Shown here: piece after piece, positions 6,687 to 12,580 of the stretch
How the letters are laid out: each line of letters starts with the position of its first letter
Numbering within the stretch: position 1 is the first letter of the stretch
Assembly: GCA_947505055.1 (NCBI GenBank)
Contig: CANNLO010000104.1
Location: forward strand, 1 to 12,843
Length of the DNA: 12,843 nt
Reading direction: 5' to 3'
Source of the DNA: Methylococcaceae bacterium
Lineage (GTDB): Bacteria > Pseudomonadota > Gammaproteobacteria > Methylococcales > Methylomonadaceae
Position numbers and translations under genes: made by a program
Notes under the pieces: model-generated
Database searches by the model: none
Told to the model about the DNA's origin: nothing
What the model saw: the letters and a program-made list of their open reading frames with translations, nothing else

Positions 6687-7328
6687 TCAAGGCAAGCGCC
6701 AGCCGTAGGTTCCTTTGTTTTGAAGGGGGTAGGGAAAACAGTTGCCTTTCTCTACTGTCCACCCCTTGCCTTGGCATTTGGCTAGCCGCTGAAGTTCACC
6801 AGACTGGGCGAAACGGTAGGCCAGTTTACCCTCTGGTGTGTTTGCCCACGCCGCCGCCGCTTTTTCGTCCTTGGCTTCGGAGTAGCCAACGCCATAGCCG
6901 CTGTTATAGCCGTCATCATGGCCGTTGCTGTGCATATACCAGCCGAATATACCGACACACAGGAAGGCCACTGCAATACACCCGCCCGCCCACTGCCACA
7001 TTTGTTTAGCTGATGTGTGGTATGCCACCTCTCGCGCTGCTAATGCTACAGCTTGTGCTAAATCCGCCTTGGCGGCTTCCGCTGATGCTTTTACAGTTGC
7101 ATCTGCTGTCGCCTTGAAATTAGCTAAGGTCTCTTTGGCAGCGAGTGCTATTGCGTTCGGGAACCGCTCGTACTGATCTTGGTAGTGTTGTAATGCCATC
7201 AGCACTAACCACAGCGCATCATTATTTTTTAGGCCGAGTGCATCCCTAACCGTATAGAGTTGTTGTCGTTCCGCATCACTGGGTTGTCTACCGAGCAGCT
7301 TGGCAAAGCTGTCGTCCAGTTCACTCAT
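6687..7328 (-). CDS. TraM/StbC-like membrane-anchored accessory protein
   Basis: Protein of 213 aa of the kind found beside ParA-like ATPases in plasmid mobilization or stability loci (TraM of IncP-like regions, StbC of R388; possibly the DUF6753 group). The N-terminal part (about 1-60: LLGRQPSDAERQQLYTVRD, then NDALWLVLMALQHYQ) is predicted cytoplasmic. Residues 60-105 are an Ala-rich amphipathic helix. A single membrane segment spans about 112-132 (WAGGCIAVAFLCVGIFGWYM). The C-terminal 80 residues, with a Gly/Tyr-rich linker and two Cys (185, 197), would lie on the other side. Its start overlaps the ATPase stop by 8 bp, so the two are translationally coupled. The exact role in mobilization is not established by the sequence. 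Confidence 0.65.
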   Translation of the reverse strand: MSELDDSFAKLLGRQPSDAERQQLYTVRDALGLKNNDALWLVLMALQHYQDQYERFPNAIALAAKETLANFKATADATVKASAEAAKADLAQAVALAAREVAYHTSAKQMWQWAGGCIAVAFLCVGIFGWYMHSNGHDDGYNSGYGVGYSEAKDEKAAAAWANTPEGKLAYRFAQSGELQRLAKCQGKGWTVEKGNCFPYPLQNKGTYGWRLP

Positions 7329-8004
7329 GAATGACCGCCCCCAGGGTTTTTTTCACTTCGCCTTGCCAGCGCGACAGTTCGGCCCTATTGCCTATCGGCA
7401 GTTCTTTTAAGGCTTTGGCGATACTCAGCCGCTTGCTGTAAAGGTCATCGCTGACCCGATCCGCCAAGTCCGGAAAGTTGAGTGACAAACCGCCGCGCGC
7501 TTCGACGGCGCTACGCGTTTTAGAGCTGTTGTAAAGCTCGAACTTCTTTTCGTCGCCGAAGTAGCCGTTTCTGACCACATGCACGAGGGTGTCGGGAATA
7601 GCGTCCATGTAGTCTTTGAGCAGCTCAAGACTATCCCGTTGCCGGTTAATCACCCATAGCGTGACCAAATCGCGTTTCAGTTCCGCCAGAGTGCTATTCA
7701 GGGTGGTGCCGTAGGCACTGACGCCGGTGTTGTTACGTGCTGCCGTATTGATTACCACGATGCTATCCTGATTGCTATCGCATAGATTAATCAGTTGTAT
7801 CCAGCCGTCCGCCTCATCCAGATTGACCAGTTCAGTGGCAACGCTATCGTGGTAGCCTTTCCAGACATCGGGATTGCTGGTATCCGATTCAATCAACAAA
7901 ATACTTTCACCTTGTTCTTGCAGGTAGTCAATGGTTGCCATCGACACCATGCTTTTGCCAACCCCGCCTTTGCTACCGCCTATCAAATAGATTTTTTTAG
8001 CCAT
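7321..8004 (-). CDS. ParA-like ATPase, TraL/MobD/StbB type
   Basis: P-loop ATPase of 227 aa with a deviant Walker A motif, GGSKGGVGKSMV (about residues 9-20, signature Lys12 and Lys17), and the IESDTSNPDV segment (about 38-47) where ParA proteins have their D-x-D-x switch. It differs from the partition ParA at 2015-2728 and clusters with mobilization genes, matching TraL of IncP-type and MobD of pTF-FC2-like plasmids or StbB of R388. These are accessory proteins for transfer or positioning. It has AAGGAAAG upstream, follows the TraK-like gene on the same strand and overlaps the next gene by 8 bp. Assignment to TraL or StbB is by context. Confidence 0.75.
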   Translation of the reverse strand: MAKKIYLIGGSKGGVGKSMVSMATIDYLQEQGESILLIESDTSNPDVWKGYHDSVATELVNLDEADGWIQLINLCDSNQDSIVVINTAARNNTGVSAYGTTLNSTLAELKRDLVTLWVINRQRDSLELLKDYMDAIPDTLVHVVRNGYFGDEKKFELYNSSKTRSAVEARGGLSLNFPDLADRVSDDLYSKRLSIAKALKELPIGNRAELSRWQGEVKKTLGAVIHE

Positions 8005-8055
8005 GATTGATCTTTCCTTAAATTAAGCTGTTTATGTGGTCGTCTTTTTTATGGA

Positions 8056-8460
8056 TTAAATATCGTCGCTGTCGGGTTTTGGTGTCAACGATACTTTAGC
8101 TGATGACTCTGATTTATCGGTGTCCGCTAGTTTTTTATTTTCTGGCGTTATCCGGTTTTGTTGTTCTTTTTGAATCTCTTTTTTTGGTTCATTATTGGGT
8201 TCTTTATACCCCTTATTTTTTCCGGATTTAATCCGCTGTAAATAGCTCTTAAGGGTAGGGGTGGTGATATCCAGACCTTCTCCCCTTAATGTTTCCGCTA
8301 TTTGATCCAGCGTATAGCCACGCTTTTGCAAGGCCGCTATCTCTTTTGCAAGCAGTTTTACCGCGTCCTGTTTACTATGTTCCTGCTTCTTTTTCTCGAT
8401 GGCCGGCATGGTCTTCAACTTAGCCGCAATCGCCCCTAATTTTTCATTGCTGTATCCCAT
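8056..8460 (-). CDS. TraK/MobC-like oriT accessory protein
   Basis: Small, very charged protein of 134 aa, first gene of the leftward mobilization operon and adjacent to oriT. The N-terminal half (KLGAIAAKLKTMPAIEKKK, then AVKLLAKEIAALQKRGYTLD and QIAETLRGEGLDITTPTLKS) contains a helix-turn-helix-like unit, GYTLDQIAETLRGEGLDITTPTLKSYLQ in two parts, as in TraK-type proteins that bend oriT DNA and help the relaxosome. The C-terminal 50 residues are low-complexity, Lys/Glu/Asn-rich and probably disordered. The start has GAGGAG upstream. Divergence from the TraJ-relaxase operon across oriT mirrors the IncP traK-oriT-traJ arrangement, the main support for the call. Confidence 0.7.
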   Translation of the reverse strand: MGYSNEKLGAIAAKLKTMPAIEKKKQEHSKQDAVKLLAKEIAALQKRGYTLDQIAETLRGEGLDITTPTLKSYLQRIKSGKNKGYKEPNNEPKKEIQKEQQNRITPENKKLADTDKSESSAKVSLTPKPDSDDI

Positions 8461-8589
8461 TGAATCACTCCTCTGCTAACTGTGTTAAATAGTATTTATC
8501 CGTTAATAGCATAAAACGATTTATAGCGGTTGAAAAGATGTTTTAAACAGTCTAAGATTATTATTTTTATATACGCCTCATAACATATA

Positions 8590-8710
8590 CAGGATGGCCC
8601 TTGGAATACACATACTAGCGTATGTGATTCCAAGGGACGCCGGACCGTTCGGCGCTACGCTTCTCACAGTCCGGCTCATCCTGCCAGGGGACACCCCTGG
8701 ACCCCGGCTA
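8590..8710 (+). other. Origin of transfer (oriT), IncP/MOBP type
   Basis: The divergent gap between the TraK-like and TraJ-like genes has a nick core, CATCCTG (8677-8683), followed by C, matching the IncP consensus YATCCTG/Y. Nicking would fall between 8683 and 8684 on the plus strand. Directly upstream is an inverted repeat, GCCGGAC (8639-8645) with GTCCGGC (8669-8675), whose right arm abuts the nick core as the TraJ site does in RP4. Downstream of the nick lies a perfect hairpin, CCAGGGG-ACA-CCCCTGG (8684-8700). Further upstream a long repeat pairs 8598-8615 with 8620-8636 (one bulged base). Relaxosome binding is inferred. Confidence 0.85.
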
Positions 8711-8772
8711 TGCGACGCTAGCGCTGCTTACATTCAAGAGACACACCACATAATACAACATCAGCCAAAGCC

Positions 8773-9126
8773 ATGACTGATCATAATGGAGATGAAGGCC
8801 GCACTATGGTATTCGAAACAATAGGCACCGAACCGCTCGATGCCATGCTGCGGTTACGCCTAACCGCCAGCGAAAAAGAACGTCTGCGCGAAGATGCCGA
8901 CCTGGCCGGACTCAGTATGTCGGAACTGGTGCGCCGCCGTTACTTTGGCAGGCCGATTATCGCCAATGCCGATGCGATCATGATTAAAGAATTACGCCGC
9001 TTAGGTGGCCTGCTCAAACACGTCCATAACGAAAGCAACGGCGTCAATAGTAAGGAAACTGCCGAGGCGCTGATCGCACTGAAAGCCTACATAGAGAATC
9101 TAAGCGATGGTCGTCAAAAAAATTAA
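8773..9126 (+). CDS. traJ: TraJ-like ribbon-helix-helix oriT-binding protein
   Basis: Small relaxosome protein of 117 aa. The core, LRLRLTASEKERLREDADLA followed by GLSMSELVRRRYFGRPI (about residues 25-62), is the RHH signature of the TraJ/MobC/NikA accessory family that binds the oriT inverted repeat and recruits the relaxase. The tail (KELRRLGGLLKHVHNES) is also typical. The first ATG (8773) has little ribosome binding site; an internal ATG at 8806, preceded by GATGAAGG, is an equally good or better start and would give a 106-aa protein. It overlaps the relaxase gene by 20 bp, so the two are probably made together. Confidence 0.82.
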   Translation: MTDHNGDEGRTMVFETIGTEPLDAMLRLRLTASEKERLREDADLAGLSMSELVRRRYFGRPIIANADAIMIKELRRLGGLLKHVHNESNGVNSKETAEALIALKAYIENLSDGRQKN

Positions 9127-10747
9127 GAATCCCAAGAAGTCTGCCACAAAAACTGCCCGCATCGGCGGACTACTGGACTACATCCTTAACCCAGAAAACC
9201 AAAATGCAAACGAGAAATGCGTCTATTCTGGATCAAGAAATTTTTTAACAGATACCTCGAAAAGCCAAAAGGCGGAAATGCTGGCCTTGTCCCAGGAAGC
9301 GGTGAGAAGTAAAGATACCATCAATCACTACGTCATGAGCTGGCAAGCCGGCGAACAACCCAGCCATGCGCAGATAGACGAAGCAGTCAGCCTATTTCTC
9401 GATGAACTGGGACTGAAAGACCATCAGACCGTCTATGGACTTCATGCCGACACCGATAATCTCCATCTGCACTTGGTCATCAACCGGGTGCATCCCGATA
9501 CATTGAAAGTGATCAAACCGAATAAAGGTTTTGACATCGAAGCCGCCCATAAAGCGATAGCCCGCATCGAACACGCTCAAGGCTGGCGGCGTGAGCAGCA
9601 CGGACGCTACCAGGTACTGGAAAACGGTGAGCTGGGCAGGGAGCACGTCGACACCGAAAAGCAACGGCAACCCGATCAGGTCATACGCGACCGGGAGCAA
9701 CGCAGCGGCGAAAAATCGGCGCAGCGGATAGCGATTGAAGACAGCGCAGCCATCATCAAGTTAGCAACCGACTGGCAAACGTTACACCGGCTGCTGGCCG
9801 AAAAAGGCATGAGATACGAAAAAAAAGGCAGCGGGGCCATGCTGTATGTCGGCGAGGTAGCCATCAAACCCAGCAGCGTTGACCGGGCCGCCAGTTTGCC
9901 ACATTTACAAAAACGCATGGGCGATTATCAGCCGCCCAATGACCAAATCAATGTGGTTGAACGCAAGCCGGAACCCATCCAGGCCGGACAACCCGGTTGG
10001 GAAACCTTCATTTCAGGCCGGAAAGCCCACTATGCTGCGAAGAACACCGCGACATTGAAACTTCGCAAGCATCAAGAAGCAGAGCGTCAACAACTGGCGG
10101 CGCAACAGAAAACAAAACGCGAAGCGATTTTAAAAGGTAGTTGGAAAGGCAAGGGTGATTTATTGAACGCCATGCGCAGCATCCTCGCCGCCGACCAGGC
10201 CGCCGAGAAAGCCGGTGTGAAGGAAGGTCATCAACAAGCATGGAAACAGTTACGCAAACAATACCGGCCGTTTCCGGATTATGAGCAATGGCTACGGCAA
10301 CAACAGCCAGAACTGGCCGATAGATGGCGGTATCTCAACGGCGATCCGCAGCGAATCAATGGCGACACCACTGAGCCGCCGACGCCACGAGACATCCGGG
10401 CCTATACGCCGAAAATACAGGGTCAACAGGTGCATTACCTCCGGAAAGACGAAGCGACCCAGACCGCCTCTTTTATCGACAAAGGCCGGGAGATCGACAT
10501 TCACGACTGGCGGAATCGGGACTGCGTACTGGCGGCCTTGCAGTTATCCGCGCAGAAATGGGGCAGCTTTCAGGTCAACGGCAATGCCGAATACAAAACC
10601 CTGTGCGTCAAGTTGGCGGCGGAACACGGCTTTAAGATCGGCAATCCTGAGCTACAAGCCAGCATCGAGAGCGAGCGGCAGAGGATGCGGGTAGTGCAGA
10701 AAAAAACGGCGCAGCAGCCAGCGCGTGAGTCGAGCCTGGTAAGGTAA
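9107..10747 (+). CDS. MOBP-family relaxase with LPD7-like C-terminus
   Basis: Mobilization relaxase of 546 aa that would cut oriT and stay bound to the 5' end of the transferred strand. Motifs: the probable nucleophile Tyr25 in GGLLDYILNPE; motif II-like NHYVMSWQAGEQPSHAQ (residues 73-89); and the metal-binding motif III HADTDNLHLHLVINRVHP (His113, His120, His122) as in MOBP. After a helical linker the C-terminus (about 435-520; VHYLRKDEATQTASFIDKGR, then IDIHDWRN) resembles the LPD7 domain common in such relaxases. It is shorter than RP4 TraI and has no primase. It lacks its own ribosome binding site and begins inside traJ, suggesting coupling. No coupling protein or secretion genes follow, so the plasmid is mobilizable rather than self-transmissible. 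Confidence 0.93.
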   Translation: MVVKKIKNPKKSATKTARIGGLLDYILNPENQNANEKCVYSGSRNFLTDTSKSQKAEMLALSQEAVRSKDTINHYVMSWQAGEQPSHAQIDEAVSLFLDELGLKDHQTVYGLHADTDNLHLHLVINRVHPDTLKVIKPNKGFDIEAAHKAIARIEHAQGWRREQHGRYQVLENGELGREHVDTEKQRQPDQVIRDREQRSGEKSAQRIAIEDSAAIIKLATDWQTLHRLLAEKGMRYEKKGSGAMLYVGEVAIKPSSVDRAASLPHLQKRMGDYQPPNDQINVVERKPEPIQAGQPGWETFISGRKAHYAAKNTATLKLRKHQEAERQQLAAQQKTKREAILKGSWKGKGDLLNAMRSILAADQAAEKAGVKEGHQQAWKQLRKQYRPFPDYEQWLRQQQPELADRWRYLNGDPQRINGDTTEPPTPRDIRAYTPKIQGQQVHYLRKDEATQTASFIDKGREIDIHDWRNRDCVLAALQLSAQKWGSFQVNGNAEYKTLCVKLAAEHGFKIGNPELQASIESERQRMRVVQKKTAQQPARESSLVR

Positions 10748-10792
10748 GTGGTGGACAAAATCACCTGGGTTATAAACTTAACAGTTGTACAA

Positions 10793-10830
10793 GAGGTCGT
10801 AATAGAGTTTCTGAAAAAAACGTCGCTAAG
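10793..10830 (+). repeat. Left 38-bp terminal inverted repeat
   Basis: Tn3-type terminus, oriented inward from the left. It ends only 11 bp before the tnpR stop codon, so the element is very compact on this side. The outermost base pair could extend by one (A at 10792 with T at 11748). Confidence 0.85.
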
Positions 10831-10841
10831 GAAAATAGGCG

Positions 10842-11402
10842 CTAAATCCGGCCTTCTTCAATCGCTTTGTAATAAGTACGTCTGCCGATTCCAACCTCAG
10901 AAACTGCTTTGCTGACACTTATACCTCCCTCGACGAGGGTTTGCACTTGCTGCAACTTTGTTTCTTCAATCGGTTTACGGCCTTTGTATTTACCGTCCTC
11001 TTTTGCGACATCAATACCTTCCCGTTGACGTTCCAACATAATTCCTTTTTCAAATTCAGCGATAGCGGCCAGCATGGTGAGCATCAATTGTCCGGTCGGG
11101 GATTTTGTATCCAAATTGATATTTAAAACCTCCAAGTCTGCACCCTTCTTTTTTATTTCTTCGGCAATACTCAGTAAGTCTTTGGTTGACCGGGCTAACC
11201 GATCCAATTTTGTCACGGTGACGGTATCGCCTTTACGGATGTAATCCAACAATTTCCGTAACTCGGGTCGAGCACTATTACTACCTGATATTTTTTCCTT
11301 GAAAATCTCCTGGCATCCGGCTTTGTGTAATAACTCCAATTGGGCGGTCATATTTTGCCCGCTGGTTGATACTCGGCAATAGCCAATTTTTACTGCGCTC
11401 AT
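10842..11402 (-). CDS. tnpR: Serine resolvase TnpR
   Basis: Small serine recombinase of 186 aa, the normal length for a Tn3-family resolvase. It has the catalytic GYCRVST (Ser12, Arg10), the conserved RPELRKLLDYIRKGD, the KLDRLARS arginine motif, and SPTGQLMLTMLAAIAEFE leading to the E helix. The C-terminal helix-turn-helix (GISVSKAVSEVGIGRRTYYK, about 160-180) would bind res subsites. It resolves transposon cointegrates and could also resolve plasmid dimers. The start codon is 13 bp from subsite III of the res site, so binding there would repress its own gene. The ribosome binding site is weak. The gene is intact. Confidence 0.93.
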   Translation of the reverse strand: MSAVKIGYCRVSTSGQNMTAQLELLHKAGCQEIFKEKISGSNSARPELRKLLDYIRKGDTVTVTKLDRLARSTKDLLSIAEEIKKKGADLEVLNINLDTKSPTGQLMLTMLAAIAEFEKGIMLERQREGIDVAKEDGKYKGRKPIEETKLQQVQTLVEGGISVSKAVSEVGIGRRTYYKAIEEGRI

Positions 11403-11415
11403 TTTCAGGTCATTT

Positions 11416-11530
11416 TGTGCGTATAGGATGCGTGCATATTATAAGTTGTGCATTTAATCAATTTCAAGTACAAATGCACAACACAGCCCCGTCTTTTGCG
11501 TGTGCAGCTAGACCTTGATTCAAATGCACA
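11416..11530 (-). other. Resolution site (res) with three subsites
   Basis: Three inverted-repeat subsites lie upstream of tnpR in the canonical Tn3 order. Subsite III: TGTGCG (11416-11421) facing TGCATA (11433-11438), imperfect. Subsite II: perfect 10-bp arms TTGTGCATTT (11446-11455) and AAATGCACAA (11472-11481), 36 bp overall. Subsite I: TGTGCA (11501-11506) and TGCACA (11525-11530), 30 bp overall, the expected crossover site. Lengths and spacers closely follow the known 28/34/25-bp layout. Subsite I is distal to tnpR, on the side where tnpA would have been. Confidence 0.8.
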
Positions 11531-11626
11531 GTTCACAGGAAGGTCAAAATAGTGAATGTGTCGGAAAATTAGGAAAAACTGTGTTAAGCACTATTCATAT
11601 TTATAAAACAAAAGCTTATCGGTATA

Positions 11627-11709
11627 GTTTGACCGACATTCCGCACCATTAGAAAATAAGCATTCAAAATCAATAGGATGCTAATTGGGTATGGAATGTC
11701 GGGTTTGAC
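11627..11709. repeat. Imperfect inverted repeat inside the Tn3-like element
   Basis: Between res and the right terminus, GACCGACATTCCGCACCATTAG (in two parts: 11631-11640, then 11641-11652) faces a segment ending TATGGAATGTCGG (11681-11702). Ten bases, GGAATGTCGG, are perfectly complementary and the rest pairs with a two-base gap. A smaller AGCAT/ATGCT pair lies in the loop. The octamer GTTTGACC recurs as a direct repeat at 11627-11634 and 11703-11710, the latter touching the transposon end. The role is unknown; it occupies the place of the missing tnpA. Confidence 0.5.
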
Positions 11710-11747
11710 CTTAGTAACGTTTTTTTCAGAAACTCTATTACGACCTC
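11710..11747 (-). repeat. Right 38-bp terminal inverted repeat
   Basis: Tn3-type terminus facing leftward, differing from the left copy only at two bases near the inner end (TTACTAAG in place of TCGCTAAG, read on the minus strand). It ends just 15 bp before the operator palindrome of the downstream two-gene module. Confidence 0.85.
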
Positions 11748-11762
11748 TGTTAGCAACAAATC

Positions 11763-11803
11763 AGTGATTGTCAATTGACAATCACTCGCAATCAGCCTAC
11801 CAT
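11763..11803 (+). promoter_or_regulatory. Promoter with perfect 24-bp operator palindrome
   Basis: A perfect palindrome, arms AGTGATTGTC and GACAATCACT around AATT (11763-11786), overlaps a consensus -35 box TTGACA (11775-11780). A -10 box TACCAT (11798-11803) follows at the ideal 17-bp spacing. The arrangement is that of a strongly autorepressed promoter for the two genes that follow, with the HTH-containing second protein as the likely repressor. Confidence 0.75.
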
Positions 11804-11827
11804 TTTGGAAAATTTTCGAGATAAACA

Positions 11828-12085
11828 ATGCCCCATCACAATAAAGAGATCGCGTCCGCTTTAGAGTATGCGTCGAGTAAGGGTTGGCGAATTGTAGAAG
11901 GCGGGTCTCATGCATGGGGTCAAATGTATTGCCCATACAACGATAAAGAATGTAGATGCGGTGAATTTTGCAGGGCGAGCATCTGGAGCACTCCAAAAAA
12001 CCCGGAAAATCATGCCAAGCAAATTCGACGCATAGTTGACAACTGCATTATACAAAAACACAAACCACATATTGGTGAGGAATAA
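11828..12085 (+). CDS. Putative HicA-like toxin with Cys cluster
   Basis: Protein of 85 aa that I place only tentatively. It follows the HicA pattern: an N-terminal helix (NKEIASALEYASSKGW), a strand, then GGSHAWG with His28 where HicA has its catalytic G-S-H, and a C-terminal helix (NHAKQIRRIVDNC) after SIWSTPKNP. The usual HicA strand region is replaced by a cysteine cluster, C35-x6-C42-x-C44-x3-C48, which could bind a metal. HicA toxins are small dsRBD-fold mRNA interferases. The pairing with a downstream HTH protein 3 bp away behind a palindromic promoter supports a toxin-antitoxin module. The ribosome binding site is weak. It could also be a non-toxin partner of unknown function. Confidence 0.55.
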   Translation: MPHHNKEIASALEYASSKGWRIVEGGSHAWGQMYCPYNDKECRCGEFCRASIWSTPKNPENHAKQIRRIVDNCIIQKHKPHIGEE

Positions 12086-12088
12086 GTT

Positions 12089-12580
12089 ATGGCTGATTAT
12101 GATTTCACTCTGAAATTTGATATTACTACCATTGAATGCGAACCGGAAACTCTGTTGGATCAGCTTTATGAAGCGGGGTGCGCTGATGCAATCATGGGGA
12201 TTGGGCAGCCTGGGCGAATCGCCATGAATTTCACAAGAGAAGCCAGATCAGCATCAGAAGCCGTCTCAAGCGCACTAAGTGATATAAAAAAAGCACTCCC
12301 TCAAGCGAGGTTAATCGAAGCTACACCTGATTTTGTTGGTTTAACCGATATTGCAGATATTCTGGGATGCAGCCGTCAAAACATCAGAAATATTTATATC
12401 AAATATCGGTCGTCCTTTCCATCGCCTATCCATGAGGGTAGCACAACAATTTGGCATCTTGCTAAAGTACTTTCTTGGTTTAAGGATAAAGAGAGCTACA
12501 AGGTGGAAGACAGCTTGCTTGAAATTGCGGTAACCAACATGAAAATTAACCTTGATCGGCAAATCGGAGAAGCAGCCTAA
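12089..12580 (+). CDS. Putative antitoxin/repressor with C-terminal HTH
   Basis: Protein of 163 aa in two parts. The N-terminal domain (about 1-78) starts with an alternating strand (YDFTLKFDITTIE), then helix LLDQLYEAGCAD, strand GRIAMNFTREA and a helix ASEAVSSALSDIKKALP, giving an alpha/beta fold I cannot name. The C-terminal part (about 84-131) is a helix-turn-helix, VGLTDIADILGCSRQNIRNI, followed by a wing-like FPSPI...GSTTIWHLAKVLSWF, as in MerR/excisionase-type DNA-binding domains. It starts 3 bp after the upstream gene with GAGGAA as ribosome binding site. The likely job is to neutralise the first protein and to repress the promoter through the 24-bp palindrome. This is inferred from context. 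Confidence 0.6.
   Translation: MADYDFTLKFDITTIECEPETLLDQLYEAGCADAIMGIGQPGRIAMNFTREARSASEAVSSALSDIKKALPQARLIEATPDFVGLTDIADILGCSRQNIRNIYIKYRSSFPSPIHEGSTTIWHLAKVLSWFKDKESYKVEDSLLEIAVTNMKINLDRQIGEAA

Larger units (their letters stand above)
10793..11747. mobile_element. Non-autonomous Tn3-family element (tnpR, res, no tnpA)
   Basis: A 955-bp element bounded by 38-bp inverted repeats at 10793-10830 and 11710-11747 that match at 36 of 38 positions. They start GAGGTCGTAATAG and end with CTAAG on the inner side, the typical Tn3-family pattern (G-rich start followed by TCGT, inner TAAG, 38 bp). Inside are a resolvase gene and a res site but no transposase. This fits Tn3-derived miniature or cassette elements (TIME/MIC type), which move when a related transposase is supplied. 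A 5-bp target duplication is not seen: the left flank is TACAA and the right flank TGTTA. Confidence 0.85.

Noticed and set aside
8594..8776. 60-aa frame across the intergenic gap
   Set aside because: It runs through the oriT hairpins and nick core, has no ribosome binding site, and its sequence is explained by the inverted repeats.
10281..10694. 137-aa frame inside the relaxase gene
   Set aside because: It lies in another frame of the relaxase C-terminal domain and has low-complexity Arg/Ser/Pro composition without a ribosome binding site.
10788..11752. 5-bp target duplication around the Tn3-like element
   Set aside because: The flanks TACAA and TGTTA do not match as direct repeats, so I do not claim a duplication.
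11670..11996. 108-aa minus-strand frame
   Set aside because: It crosses the transposon terminus and the operator palindrome and is antisense to the HicA-like gene; it has no family signal.
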